From Pelomonas paludis (GTDB lineage Bacteria; Pseudomonadota; Gammaproteobacteria; Burkholderiales; Burkholderiaceae_C), in NCBI RefSeq assembly GCF_039872745.1, contig NZ_JBDPZD010000001.1, forward strand, positions 496,001 to 560,000: DNA of 64,000 nt, given 5' to 3'. Both the position numbers and the translations under genes were made by a program. Shown here piece by piece: positions 17,143 through 26,047 of this stretch; position 1 is the first letter of the stretch, and the number at the start of each line of letters is the position of its first letter. The notes below the pieces were generated by a model. That model saw nothing but the letters and a program-made list of their open reading frames with translations, was not told where the DNA came from and searched no databases.

Positions 17143-19029
17143 TCAGGCGTCGGTGGTGGCAGGGGCCGGCACTTCAGCACCCTCGGGGCGCCAGACCTGG
17201 CCGATGGACACGCTCTTGAGCTTCTTCTGCCGGCCGTACCAGAGGTTGACCAGCGCGCGCGAGAACACGACGGACGAGAACATCGAGGTCAGGATGCCAA
17301 GGCAGTGCACCACGGCGAAGCCCTTGATCGGGCCCGAGCCGAAGACCAGCAGCGAGACGCCGGCGATCAGGGTCGTGACGTTGGAGTCCAGGATGGTGGC
17401 CCAGGCGCGGTCATAGCCCAGCTCGATGGCCTTCTGCGGCGAGACACCGGCCCGCAACTCCTCGCGCACGCGCTCGTTGATCAGCACGTTGGAGTCGATG
17501 GCCATGCCCAGTGCCAGCGCCATGGCGGCGATGCCGGGCAGCGAGAGCGTGGCCTGCATCAGCGACAGCGCGGCCACCAGCAGCAGGATGTTGAAGCCTA
17601 GGGCCAGTGACGAGAACACGCCGAACAGCATGTAGTAGACGCTCATGAAGGCGGCCACGGCGACGAAGCCCCAGGTCACGCTGGCGATGCCCTTGGCGAT
17701 GTTTTCCTTGCCGAGGCTGGGGCCGATGGTGCGCTCTTCGATGATTTCCATCGGCGCGGCCAGCGAGCCGGCGCGCAGCAGCAGCGCGGTGTCGCTGGCC
17801 TGCTCGGTAGTCATGGCGCCCGAGATCTGGAAGCGGCTGCCCAGCTCACCGCGGATGTTGGGCGCGGTGACGACTTCGCCCTTGCCCTTTTCAAAGATCA
17901 GGATGGCCATGCGCTTGCCGATGTTCTCGCGCGAGACCTCCTTCATGATGCGGGCGCCCTTGGCATCCACGGTCAGGTGCACGGCGGGCTGGTGGTTCTC
18001 GTCGAAGCCGGGCTGGGCGTCGCTGAGGCTGTCGCCCGTCAGCACCACCTGGCGCTTGACGATGATGGGGCCGTTGCCACGGTCGATGAAGCGCTCGGTG
18101 CCGAAGGGCACGGGGCCGGTGCCGCGCAGGGCGTCCATGGCCTCGGTGCTGTCGTCCACCATGCGCAGCTCCAGCGTGGCGGTGCGGCCGATGATGTCCT
18201 TGGCCTTGGCGGTGTCCTGCACGCCAGGCAGCTGCACGACGACACGGTCCAGGCCCTGCTGCTGGATCACGGGCTCGGCCACGCCGAGTTCGTTCACGCG
18301 GTTGTGCAGGGTGGTGATGTTCTGCTTGAGCGCCGCTTCCTGCACGGCCACCGCCGCCTTGGGGCTGAGGCTGCCGCTGAGGGACAGGGTGCTGCCCTCG
18401 CCCTGCGGGGTCCAGACCACGTCAGGCAGCTGCAGGCCAAGCAGGTCTTGCGCGGCCTTGCGGGTCTCGGCATCGCGGAAGGCGATGACCACGACATTGC
18501 CCTCGCGGCTGATGCCGGCGTGGCGGATGTTCTTCTCGCGCAGCATGGTGCGGGCGTCGCCGGTCAGCGACTCGGCCTTCTTGGTCAGCGCGGACTTCAT
18601 GTCCACCTGCATCAGGAAGTGCACGCCGCCGCGCAGGTCCAGGCCCAGGTACATCGGGAAGGCATGCAGGCTGGACAACCACTGCGGCGAGCGCGACAGC
18701 AGGTTCAACGCCACGATGTAGGTGGGGTCGGCCGGGTCGGTGTTGAGGGCCTTGGAGATCGCATCCTTGGCCTTGAGCTGCACATCGGTGTCGGGGAAGC
18801 GGGCCTTGATGGAGTTGCCATCCAGCTGCACGAAGTCCGCCTGGACGCCGGCCTCCTTGAGCACAGACTCGACGCGGGTCACCAGGGCTGGATCGACCTT
18901 GACGGTGACCTTGCTGCTGGAGACCTGCACGGCCGGCGCTTCGCCGAACAGATTGGGCAGGGTGTAGAGGATGCCGATCAGCAGCGCGATGACGAGCATC
19001 GCGTACTTCCAGAGCGGGTAGCGGTTCAT
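17143..19029 (-). CDS. secD: protein translocase subunit SecD
   Basis: A 628-aa inner-membrane protein with the SecD signature GLDLRGGVHFLMQVD after the first helix, a large periplasmic domain and six membrane segments. The C-terminal transmembrane motifs MALALGMAIDSNVLINERVREEL and GYDRAWATILDSNVTTLIAG (the conserved Asp needed for proton use) are intact. It lies between yajC and secF as yajC-secD-secF. Typical in every respect. Confidence 0.97.
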   Translation of the reverse strand: MNRYPLWKYAMLVIALLIGILYTLPNLFGEAPAVQVSSSKVTVKVDPALVTRVESVLKEAGVQADFVQLDGNSIKARFPDTDVQLKAKDAISKALNTDPADPTYIVALNLLSRSPQWLSSLHAFPMYLGLDLRGGVHFLMQVDMKSALTKKAESLTGDARTMLREKNIRHAGISREGNVVVIAFRDAETRKAAQDLLGLQLPDVVWTPQGEGSTLSLSGSLSPKAAVAVQEAALKQNITTLHNRVNELGVAEPVIQQQGLDRVVVQLPGVQDTAKAKDIIGRTATLELRMVDDSTEAMDALRGTGPVPFGTERFIDRGNGPIIVKRQVVLTGDSLSDAQPGFDENHQPAVHLTVDAKGARIMKEVSRENIGKRMAILIFEKGKGEVVTAPNIRGELGSRFQISGAMTTEQASDTALLLRAGSLAAPMEIIEERTIGPSLGKENIAKGIASVTWGFVAVAAFMSVYYMLFGVFSSLALGFNILLLVAALSLMQATLSLPGIAAMALALGMAIDSNVLINERVREELRAGVSPQKAIELGYDRAWATILDSNVTTLIAGVSLLVFGSGPIKGFAVVHCLGILTSMFSSVVFSRALVNLWYGRQKKLKSVSIGQVWRPEGAEVPAPATTDA

Positions 19030-19074
19030 GCGAAGAGCCCTTGTTGGCGCCGCCTGCAGCGGCGCCGGCTGGGT

Positions 19075-19395
19075 TTACTTGACGGTGCCCTTGGGCAGCA
19101 CCTGCGAGATGGCGCTGCGCTGGACTTGCAGCTCGACACCGTTGGCGACTTCCAGGTGGATGAAGGTGTCACCCAGCTTGCTGATCTTGCCGATCAGGCC
19201 GCCGGCCGTGACGACCTCGTCGCCCTTGGCCACGGCCTCGATCATGGCCTTGTGTTCCTTCTGGCGCTTCATCTGCGGCCGGATCATCACGAAATAGAGC
19301 ACCACGAACATCAGCACCAGCGGCAGCATGCCGAGGAGGCTTTGTTCGGGAGCGGCGGCCGTGCTGGCCTGGGCGTAGGCGGAGGAGATGAACAT
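19075..19395 (-). CDS. yajC: preprotein translocase subunit YajC
   Basis: A 106-aa protein with one membrane helix (LLGMLPLVLMFVVLYFVMI), the RPQMKRQKEHKAMIEA segment just after it, and the compact cytoplasmic domain with GDEVVTAGGLIGKI. The start at 19395 (MFISSAYAQ) fits the family; the open frame extends upstream to 19701 but overlaps the divergent gene. It is the first gene of yajC-secD-secF. No tgt or queA lies upstream; instead there is a divergent glycosylase-like gene. Confidence 0.95.
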   Translation of the reverse strand: MFISSAYAQASTAAAPEQSLLGMLPLVLMFVVLYFVMIRPQMKRQKEHKAMIEAVAKGDEVVTAGGLIGKISKLGDTFIHLEVANGVELQVQRSAISQVLPKGTVK

Positions 19396-19452
19396 GGGAG
19401 CTCTCTGGTCGTGGGGGTCCGGCCCCTTCGAGGCGCCGGCCGGATCGCGAAG

Positions 19453-19473
19453 ATGGGGCGTAGCCCGCCCCAT
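19453..19473. other. hairpin in the yajC / AlkZ-like divergent gap
   Basis: ATGGGGCG (19453-19460) and CGCCCCAT (19466-19473) pair around a 5-nt loop in the 136-bp gap between two divergent start codons. It would lie in the 5' leader of yajC or act as a protein-binding site. The role is unknown. Confidence 0.35.
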
Positions 19474-19531
19474 TTCAAGCAGCCGGGCATTGTAGGTGTG
19501 GCCCTCGTTAACCCGCTGTACCCTCCCAGCC

Positions 19532-20623
19532 ATGTCCGGCACGCCCACTCTCGACGACCTGCGCCGCCACGCCGTGGCGCGCAGCCTGTTCGCCCCCACC
19601 ACCCTGATCCGGGCCGCCGAGCAGCTCGGCGGCTTTGTCCAGGCTGACCCGCTGCGCGCCCCGGCCCGCGCCCAGGACCTGACCTTGCGCCACCGCGTCA
19701 AGGGCTATACGGCGGGCGACCTGGAGCGCCGCTACCCCCGCCTGCCGCTGCAGGAGGACTTCTTCATCAACTACGGCTTCGTCACGCCCGAGCTGCGCGC
19801 GCTGATGCACCCCCGCAGCGCGCACCGCGTCTGGGACAAGGCCCGCTTGAAGCTGGCCCAGGCCGTGCTGGCCGAGGTCGAGCGCCTGGGCGAGGCCCAC
19901 CCCGCCGAGGTGGACGCAGCGCTGGGGCATGGCGCCGTCAAGAACTGGTTTGGTGGCAACAGCCGTCTCTCAACCGAGCTGCTCGACGGCCTGCACTACC
20001 GGGGCCACTTGGACGTGGTGCGGCGCGACAGCGGCACGCGTGTCTACCGGCTGGCCGCGCCCTGGACCCCGCCACCCGACCCCCAGGCCGCGATGGACGC
20101 CATGGCCGACGCCCTGGTGCAAAAGTACGCCCCGCTGCCGGCCGCCGGCTTGACGCAGCTGATTGCCATGCTCTTCCACGCCGCCCACCAGTGGGCCGAC
20201 CTGCGCAAGCCCACGCTGGCCCGGGCCAAGGCACGCCTTGCGCACGCCAAGGTCGAGGGTGTCGACTGGTACTGGCCCGCCGACGAAGACCCCCGGCGCG
20301 GCTGGCGCATCCCGGCCAAGGTGCGCCTGCTGGCGCCGTTTGACCCCGTCGTCTGGGACCGCCGCCGCTTCGAGCTGCTGTGGGGCTGGGCTTACCGCTT
20401 CGAGGCCTACACGCCGGCGGCGAAGCGCGTGCGCGGCCACTACGCGCTGCCGTTGCTGTGGCGCGACCAGGTCATCGGCTGGGGCAACCTCAAGGTGGTG
20501 GGCGGCCAGTTGCAGCACGAACTCGGCTTTGTGAATAAGCGCCCGCGCGAGCGCGAATTTGCCGAGGCACTGGACGCCGAACTGGCCGCCTTGCGCGGCT
20601 TCCTCGGCCTGGACGCGGCTTGA
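19532..20623 (+). CDS. AlkZ/YcaQ-type DNA glycosylase family (winged helix) protein
   Basis: A 363-aa protein of the HTH_42/YcaQ family. Members include AlkZ and E. coli YcaQ, which unhook bulky alkylated bases and interstrand crosslinks. The N-terminal winged helix (LDDLRRHAVARSLFAPTTLIRAAEQLGGFVQADPLRAPARAQDL) contains Q37-A-D39, matching the catalytic QxD/QxQ motif of the family. Further matches are EDFFINYGF and the C-terminal LLAPFDPVVWDRRRFELLWGWAYRFEAYTPAAKRVRGHYALPLLW. It has more than one winged-helix segment and normal length. The start at 19532 is the first ATG that gives the family-like N-terminus. It is followed 70 bp later by ppk2. Confidence 0.8.
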   Translation: MSGTPTLDDLRRHAVARSLFAPTTLIRAAEQLGGFVQADPLRAPARAQDLTLRHRVKGYTAGDLERRYPRLPLQEDFFINYGFVTPELRALMHPRSAHRVWDKARLKLAQAVLAEVERLGEAHPAEVDAALGHGAVKNWFGGNSRLSTELLDGLHYRGHLDVVRRDSGTRVYRLAAPWTPPPDPQAAMDAMADALVQKYAPLPAAGLTQLIAMLFHAAHQWADLRKPTLARAKARLAHAKVEGVDWYWPADEDPRRGWRIPAKVRLLAPFDPVVWDRRRFELLWGWAYRFEAYTPAAKRVRGHYALPLLWRDQVIGWGNLKVVGGQLQHELGFVNKRPREREFAEALDAELAALRGFLGLDAA

Positions 20624-20693
20624 TGACGATCAAACCGGCGGCAGCCGGCCAGGCGGAGCATGGATGGTTTCAGCCCTCCTGCAGTCCACCTCC

Positions 20694-21854
20694 ATGACAA
20701 CAGCACCCCGCCCTCGCACTCAAGCTCGCACCCCCCGCAAGACCTCACGCCCGGTCAGCAGCGGCGACACCGCCCCGCGCCTGAACGGTGCCGGCATCGA
20801 GCAGCACCAGGTCAGCCGCGCCGTCACGCGCAAGCAGGCCGTGCAGGCCGAGACCCTGGCCGAGCTGCTGCGCCGCAATGCGCGTGCCGAGCGCCCGGCC
20901 GCCGCGCTGGCCGAGGAGCTCAAGGTGCTGCTCGAAGGCACGTCGGACGACGAGCGCCGTGCCCTGCGCCGCGCGCTGCAACAGCATGAGGACCCGGCCA
21001 AGCCCGACCCCAACGGCGAGGCCGACACCGCCCTCAGCGCCGGCTGGCGCACGGGCGCCTACCCCTACCAGAACCTGCTCTCACGCAAGAGCTACGAGAA
21101 GCAGAAGTACCGGCTGCAGGTCGAGCTGCTCAAGCTGCAGGCCTGGGTCAAGGAGACCGGCGCGCGCGTGGTCATCCTCTTCGAGGGGCGTGACGCGGCC
21201 GGCAAGGGCGGCACCATCAAGCGCTTCATGGAGCACCTCAACCCCCGGGGTGCGCGCGTGGTGGCGCTGGAGAAACCCAGCGAGGTCGAACGCGGCCAGT
21301 GGTACTTCCAGCGCTATGTGAACCACCTGCCCACGGCGGGCGAGATCGTGCTCTTCGACCGCAGTTGGTACAACCGCGCTGGGGTCGAGCGCGTGATGGG
21401 CTTTTGCTCCGAGCACGAGTACCAGGAGTTCCTGCGCCAGGCGCCCGAGTTCGAGCGCCAGCTGGTGCGCTCGGGCATCCACCTCTTCAAGTTCTGGTTC
21501 TCGGTCAGCCGCGACGAGCAACGCCGCCGCTTCAAGGAGCGCAAGCTGCACCCGCTCAAGCAGTGGAAGCTCAGCCCCATCGACATGGCCAGCCTCGACA
21601 AGTGGGACGACTACACCCGCGCCAAAGAGGCCATGTTCCTGCACTGCGACACCAGTGACGCGCCCTGGACCGTGATCAAGAGCGACTGCAAGAAGCGCGC
21701 GCGCCTCAACGCCATGCGCTACGTGCTGCACCGCCTGCCCTTTGCCAACCGCAACCTGGAGCGCATCGGCCCCGTGGACCCGCTGATCGTCGGCCGGCCG
21801 GCCTTGGTGTCGCCGCGCGGCGAGGACGTGCTGGCGGCCACGTCGGCCGGCTGA
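20694..21854 (+). CDS. ppk2: polyphosphate kinase 2
   Basis: A 386-aa PPK2-family enzyme, which transfers phosphate between polyphosphate and nucleoside phosphates. The P-loop FEGRDAAGKGGT lies at about residues 163-174, the Walker B-type LFDRSWYNRAG at about 220-230, and the lid/basic region KERKLHPLKQWKLSPIDMASLDKWDDY further on. About 120 residues precede the catalytic core: a basic N-terminus and two charged helices, longer than in minimal class members. A single PPK2 domain suggests NDP or NMP phosphorylation, but the class cannot be settled by eye. An alternative in-frame ATG at 20664 would add ten residues. Confidence 0.92.
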   Translation: MTTAPRPRTQARTPRKTSRPVSSGDTAPRLNGAGIEQHQVSRAVTRKQAVQAETLAELLRRNARAERPAAALAEELKVLLEGTSDDERRALRRALQQHEDPAKPDPNGEADTALSAGWRTGAYPYQNLLSRKSYEKQKYRLQVELLKLQAWVKETGARVVILFEGRDAAGKGGTIKRFMEHLNPRGARVVALEKPSEVERGQWYFQRYVNHLPTAGEIVLFDRSWYNRAGVERVMGFCSEHEYQEFLRQAPEFERQLVRSGIHLFKFWFSVSRDEQRRRFKERKLHPLKQWKLSPIDMASLDKWDDYTRAKEAMFLHCDTSDAPWTVIKSDCKKRARLNAMRYVLHRLPFANRNLERIGPVDPLIVGRPALVSPRGEDVLAATSAG

Positions 21855-21913
21855 CGCGGAACAAGCCTCCCCCGGCCGTGCATTTCGCCCGGCCGGGCGG
21901 CGGGCGTCCGGCC

Positions 21914-21919
21914 TAGAAT
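21914..21919 (+). promoter_or_regulatory. putative -10 element of the ahcY operon promoter
   Basis: TAGAAT (five of six matches to TATAAT) lies 11 bp before the first base of the SAH riboswitch, so transcription would begin at about 21926, just ahead of the aptamer. No convincing -35 hexamer is present at 17 bp. It follows a GC-rich hairpin region after ppk2. Confidence 0.5.
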
Positions 21920-21930
21920 GCGCCCTCTTT

Positions 21931-21999
21931 CCGAGGAGCGTTGCAACCTCTGTCCTAGAGGCCAGGCTCGGAAATCTTCATCTGCAACCGCGCTCACCC
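21931..21999 (+). ncRNA. SAH (S-adenosylhomocysteine) riboswitch
   Basis: The sequence fits the SAH riboswitch consensus. CCGAGGAGCGTTGCAACC opens it, GCCAGGCTCGG closes P1 (CCGAG 21931-21935 with CTCGG 21967-21971), and GCAACCGCGCTCACC at about 21983-21997 forms the long-range pairing with GAGCGTTGC, giving the LL-type pseudoknot. Known members sit in front of ahcY and turn expression on when SAH accumulates. Here it precedes ahcY by about 80 nt. In that stretch ATCCTTC could pair with the GAAGGAG ribosome-binding site just before the ATG, suggesting translational control (inference). Confidence 0.93.
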
Positions 22000-22080
22000 G
22001 CTGGCCCAAGCGTGCCGGGGTGATCGACTTGATCCTTCTGCATGCGCGCCCAGCGGCTTCAGTCGCTTGAAGGAGCTCGC

Positions 22081-23477
<1,397 letters not shown>

Positions 23478-23478
<1 letters not shown>

Positions 23479-24224
23479 TGAGAGCCGACCAACTCCTCGT
23501 CGCCCAGGGCCTTGCGCCCTCGCGCTCGGCTGCCCAGCGGCTGATCACGCAGGGCGCCGTGGAGTGGGCGGCAGCGGGTGGCTGGGTAGTGGTGAAGAAG
23601 GCGGGCGAGGACTTGCTGGAAGGCGTCGCGCTCCGCGTCACCGACGATGCCGAGCTGCGCTATGTCTCGCGCGGCGGGCTCAAGCTCGAAGGTGCCTTGC
23701 GGCACACCGGCCTGCATGTGGCCGGCGAGACCGTGCTGGACCTGGGCCAGAGCACCGGCGGCTTCACCGACTGCCTGCTCGCCGCCGAGGCACGCCATGT
23801 GGTGGGTGTGGATGTCGGCCACGGCCAGCTGCACGCCCGTCTGCAGGCCGACGCCCGCGTGACCGCGCTGGAAGGCGTCCACGTCCGCGAGCTGGGTGCG
23901 CTGCAGCAGCACGTGCCCACGGGCGGCTTCCCACTCATCGTGGGCGACCTCAGCTTCATCTCCATGATCGACAGCCTGCCCCACCTGCTGCCTTGGCTCG
24001 CGCCCCATGGCCAGCTGCTGCTTCTCATCAAGCCGCAGTTCGAGCTCGGCCCACAGGCCATCGGCAAGGGCGGCTTGGTCAAGGACGAGGCCGACTACCC
24101 CCGCCTCGAAACCCGCGCCCGCCTGGCCTGCACTGCCCTCGGGCTCAAGGTGCTGGACTACTTCGACAGCCCCATCACCGGCGGTGATGGGAACCGTGAA
24201 TTCTTCTTGCACGCTGCACGATGA
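23478..24224 (+). CDS. tlyA: TlyA-family S4/FtsJ-like RNA methyltransferase (hemolysin A family)
   Basis: A 248-aa protein with an N-terminal S4 RNA-binding domain (MRADQLLVAQGLAPSRSAAQRLITQGAVEW) and a FtsJ-like SAM-dependent methyltransferase domain. Motif I is DLGQSTGGFTDCLLAAEA, followed by VVGVDVGHGQLH, the catalytic-type DLSFISM and LLLIKPQFE. Relatives 2'-O-methylate rRNA. The start overlaps the ahcY stop by one base and the stop overlaps the metF start by four (ATGA), so the three genes are tightly coupled. It uses SAM and releases SAH, which suits an SAH-responsive operon. Confidence 0.88.
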
Positions 24225-25057
24225 CCACCCCGATCTCGTTTGAATTTTTCCCTCCCAACACCCCCGTCGGCACCGAGAAGCTCAAGACCGTCGTGCAGGA
24301 GCTGGGCGCCTTGAAGCCCCAGTACTTCAGCGTCACCTATGGCGCCGGCGGCTCCACGCGCGAGAAGACCCTGAGCACCGTCACCGACATCGCCGCCGCC
24401 GGCTACGAGGCCGCGCCACATCTGTCGTGCATCGGCTCCACGCGCGAGAGCATTGCCGAGATCCTGGCCACCTACCGCGCCCAGGGCATCCGCCGCCTCG
24501 TCGCCCTGCGTGGCGACCTGCCCAGCGGCACCGCCACGGCCGGTGAGTTCCGCTATGCGTCCGAGCTGGTGAGCTTCATCCGTGAGACCCAAGGCCCCGA
24601 CTGGCACATCGAGGTCGCCGCCTACCCCGAGGTCCACCCCCAGCAGCGCTATGCGGCCAAGGACCTGCAGCACTTCGTCGACAAGATGAAGGCCGGCGCC
24701 AACGGCGCCATCACGCAGTTCTTCTTCAATGCCGACGCCTACTTCCACTTCGTGGACGAAGCGCGCAAAGCCGGCGTCACCCAGCCCATCGTGCCGGGCA
24801 TCATGCCCTTCCACAACTACGGCCGCATCGCCCAGTTCGCCCAGCGCGACGCCATCGACATGCCCCGTTGGGTCGCCATGAAGATGGAAGGCTTCATGGA
24901 CGACGCCGCCTCCATCCGCGCCTTCGGCCTCGACGTCATCGCCCAGCTGTGCGAGCGCCTGATCGCCGGCGGCGCACCAGGCCTGCACTTCTACACGCTC
25001 AACCAGTCGGCGCTGACAGTGGAGCTGTGCAAGCGGCTGGGGCTGGGCGCGCGCTGA
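24221..25057 (+). CDS. metF: methylenetetrahydrofolate reductase
   Basis: Reduces 5,10-methylene-THF to 5-methyl-THF, the methyl donor for methionine synthesis. The 278-aa TIM-barrel flavoprotein begins MTTPISFEFFPPNTPVG with the conserved catalytic Glu in FEFFPP. It shows FSVTYGAGGSTREKT, LSCIGSTRESI, LVALRGDLPSG and ITQFFFNADAYFHFVD. Last gene of ahcY-tlyA-metF. Together with ahcY it feeds homocysteine remethylation, so the SAH signal controls both ends of the cycle. Confidence 0.97.
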   Translation: MTTPISFEFFPPNTPVGTEKLKTVVQELGALKPQYFSVTYGAGGSTREKTLSTVTDIAAAGYEAAPHLSCIGSTRESIAEILATYRAQGIRRLVALRGDLPSGTATAGEFRYASELVSFIRETQGPDWHIEVAAYPEVHPQQRYAAKDLQHFVDKMKAGANGAITQFFFNADAYFHFVDEARKAGVTQPIVPGIMPFHNYGRIAQFAQRDAIDMPRWVAMKMEGFMDDAASIRAFGLDVIAQLCERLIAGGAPGLHFYTLNQSALTVELCKRLGLGAR

Positions 25058-25065
25058 AGGGCGCC

Positions 25066-25132
25066 GGTAAATGCCCGGGTAAGCGCCCGGGTAAGTGACC
25101 GGGCAAGCGCTCAGGTAGAGGCCCGGTCAAGC
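25066..25132. repeat. 12-bp tandem repeat after metF
   Basis: Five and a half imperfect 12-bp units start 8 bp after the metF stop: GGTAAATGCCCG, GGTAAGCGCCCG, GGTAAGTGACCG, GGCAAGCGCTCA, GGTAGAGGCCCG and a partial GTCAAGC. The units are head to tail with no spacers. The function is unknown; slipped-strand length variation is possible. Confidence 0.85.
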
Positions 25133-25143
25133 CCGCCGTTGCC

Positions 25144-25158
25144 CAAACGCTGCGTTTG
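25144..25158. terminator. small hairpin downstream of the ahcY-tlyA-metF operon
   Basis: CAAACG-CTG-CGTTTG is a perfect 6-bp stem with a 3-nt loop, between the 12-bp repeat and the FNR-type site. It could be the 3' end of the metF transcript, but no U-run follows. Confidence 0.35.
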
Positions 25159-25170
25159 CGAGCCAAGGGT

Positions 25171-25184
25171 TTGACCTAGGGCAA
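25171..25184 (+). promoter_or_regulatory. CRP/FNR-family (Anr/Dnr-like) binding site
   Basis: TTGACCTAGGGCAA is an inverted repeat of TTGAC-N4-GTCAA type with one mismatch (GGCAA). It is close to the FNR/Anr consensus TTGAT-N4-ATCAA and to the form common in betaproteobacteria. It lies 125 bp before the ompW-like ATG. E. coli ompW is known to be FNR-regulated, so oxygen-responsive control is plausible here. Confidence 0.55.
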
Positions 25185-25197
25185 ATCCAGACTCGCG

Positions 25198-25221
25198 ACA
25201 TGGGTAGCGGCTGGCCCATGT
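25198..25221 (+). promoter_or_regulatory. inverted repeat in the ompW-like leader/promoter
   Basis: Perfect 7-bp arms ACATGGG (25198-25204) and CCCATGT (25215-25221) are separated by 10 bp. They lie 14 bp after the FNR-type site, in the expected core promoter zone. It could be a second regulator's operator or a leader hairpin. No clear -10/-35 pair could be assigned. Confidence 0.4.
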
Positions 25222-25308
25222 TGCGCTGCATCAAATTGAGCGAATGAGCACGGGCGTGCAATGACTTCACCCCCGGGACGAACCCGGTTTTCATAGGAGT
25301 TGTCATTC

Positions 25309-25926
25309 ATGTCCAAGTTCTCGACCCTCGCTGCCCTTGCCACCGCCGTTGCCGCCCTCGTCGCGCCCAGCCTCGCCTCCGCTCAGGAAGGCCCCTGGAT
25401 GGTCCGCGCCCGCGTGCTCAACCTGGATTCGGCCAACAAGGACAGCACGGGTCTGGGCCTCTCGGTCAACAACAAGACCTTCCCGGAGGTCGATATCAGC
25501 TACTTCCTGGCCCCCAATGTGGCGGCTGAGCTGATCCTGACCTACCCGCAAAAGCACACTCTCTATTCCAACGGCGCCGAGATCGGCTCGCTCAAGCACC
25601 TGCCGCCCACGCTGACCCTGCAATACCACTTCAGCCCCACCAGCACCGTGCGGCCCTATGTGGGCGCCGGCCTCAACTTCACCAACTTCTCGGCCGTGAA
25701 GTTCGCGCCCGCCGTGGCCACCGCCCTGAGCCCCAGCATCAAGCACAACAGCTTTGGCCTGGCCGCCCAGGTGGGCGTGGACTTTGAGGTGAGCAAGGGC
25801 CTGTACCTGAACCTCGACCTGAAGAAGGTGTCGCTCGGCACCAAGGTCTACTCCAAGGGCACCGAGGTGGGCACGTTCAAGGTCAACCCCGTGCTGGCCA
25901 GCGTGGGCCTGGGCTGGCGCTTCTAA
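25309..25926 (+). CDS. OmpW-family outer membrane protein
   Basis: A 205-aa protein with a signal peptide (MSKFSTLAALATAVAALVAPSLASA) and an eight-stranded beta-barrel pattern ending in Trp-Arg-Phe, as usual for outer-membrane barrels. Family features are the start of the mature protein (EGPWMVRARVLNLD), FPEVDISYFLAPNVAAELILTYPQKH, the GSLKHLPPTLTLQYHF strand and YVGAGLNFTNFS. OmpW barrels have a hydrophobic channel for small apolar compounds. A good ribosome site (TAGGAG) precedes the ATG. Likely regulated by the FNR-type site upstream. Confidence 0.93.
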   Translation: MSKFSTLAALATAVAALVAPSLASAQEGPWMVRARVLNLDSANKDSTGLGLSVNNKTFPEVDISYFLAPNVAAELILTYPQKHTLYSNGAEIGSLKHLPPTLTLQYHFSPTSTVRPYVGAGLNFTNFSAVKFAPAVATALSPSIKHNSFGLAAQVGVDFEVSKGLYLNLDLKKVSLGTKVYSKGTEVGTFKVNPVLASVGLGWRF

Positions 25927-25980
25927 GCGCACCCGTTGCCCCAAACGCCGGGCTGGTTTGCAAAGCTAAGCAAACGCCCG

Positions 25981-26010
25981 GCAAAGCGCTCATGTCCATG
26001 AGCGCTTTGC
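25981..26010 (+). terminator. strong hairpin terminator after the ompW-like gene
   Basis: GCAAAGCGCTCAT (25981-25993), loop GTCC, ATGAGCGCTTTGC (25998-26010) form a perfect 13-bp stem, 55 bp after the stop. The downstream stretch GCTTTCTGC has only a short T-run. It separates the gene from the TonB-dependent receptor. Confidence 0.75.
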
Positions 26011-26047
26011 GCTTTCTGCACCCAAGGTGCCACTGAGAATCGCGGCC

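Noticed and set aside
25066..25132. CRISPR array
   Set aside because: The repeat units are 12 bp and directly adjacent, with no spacers; no cas gene is nearby.
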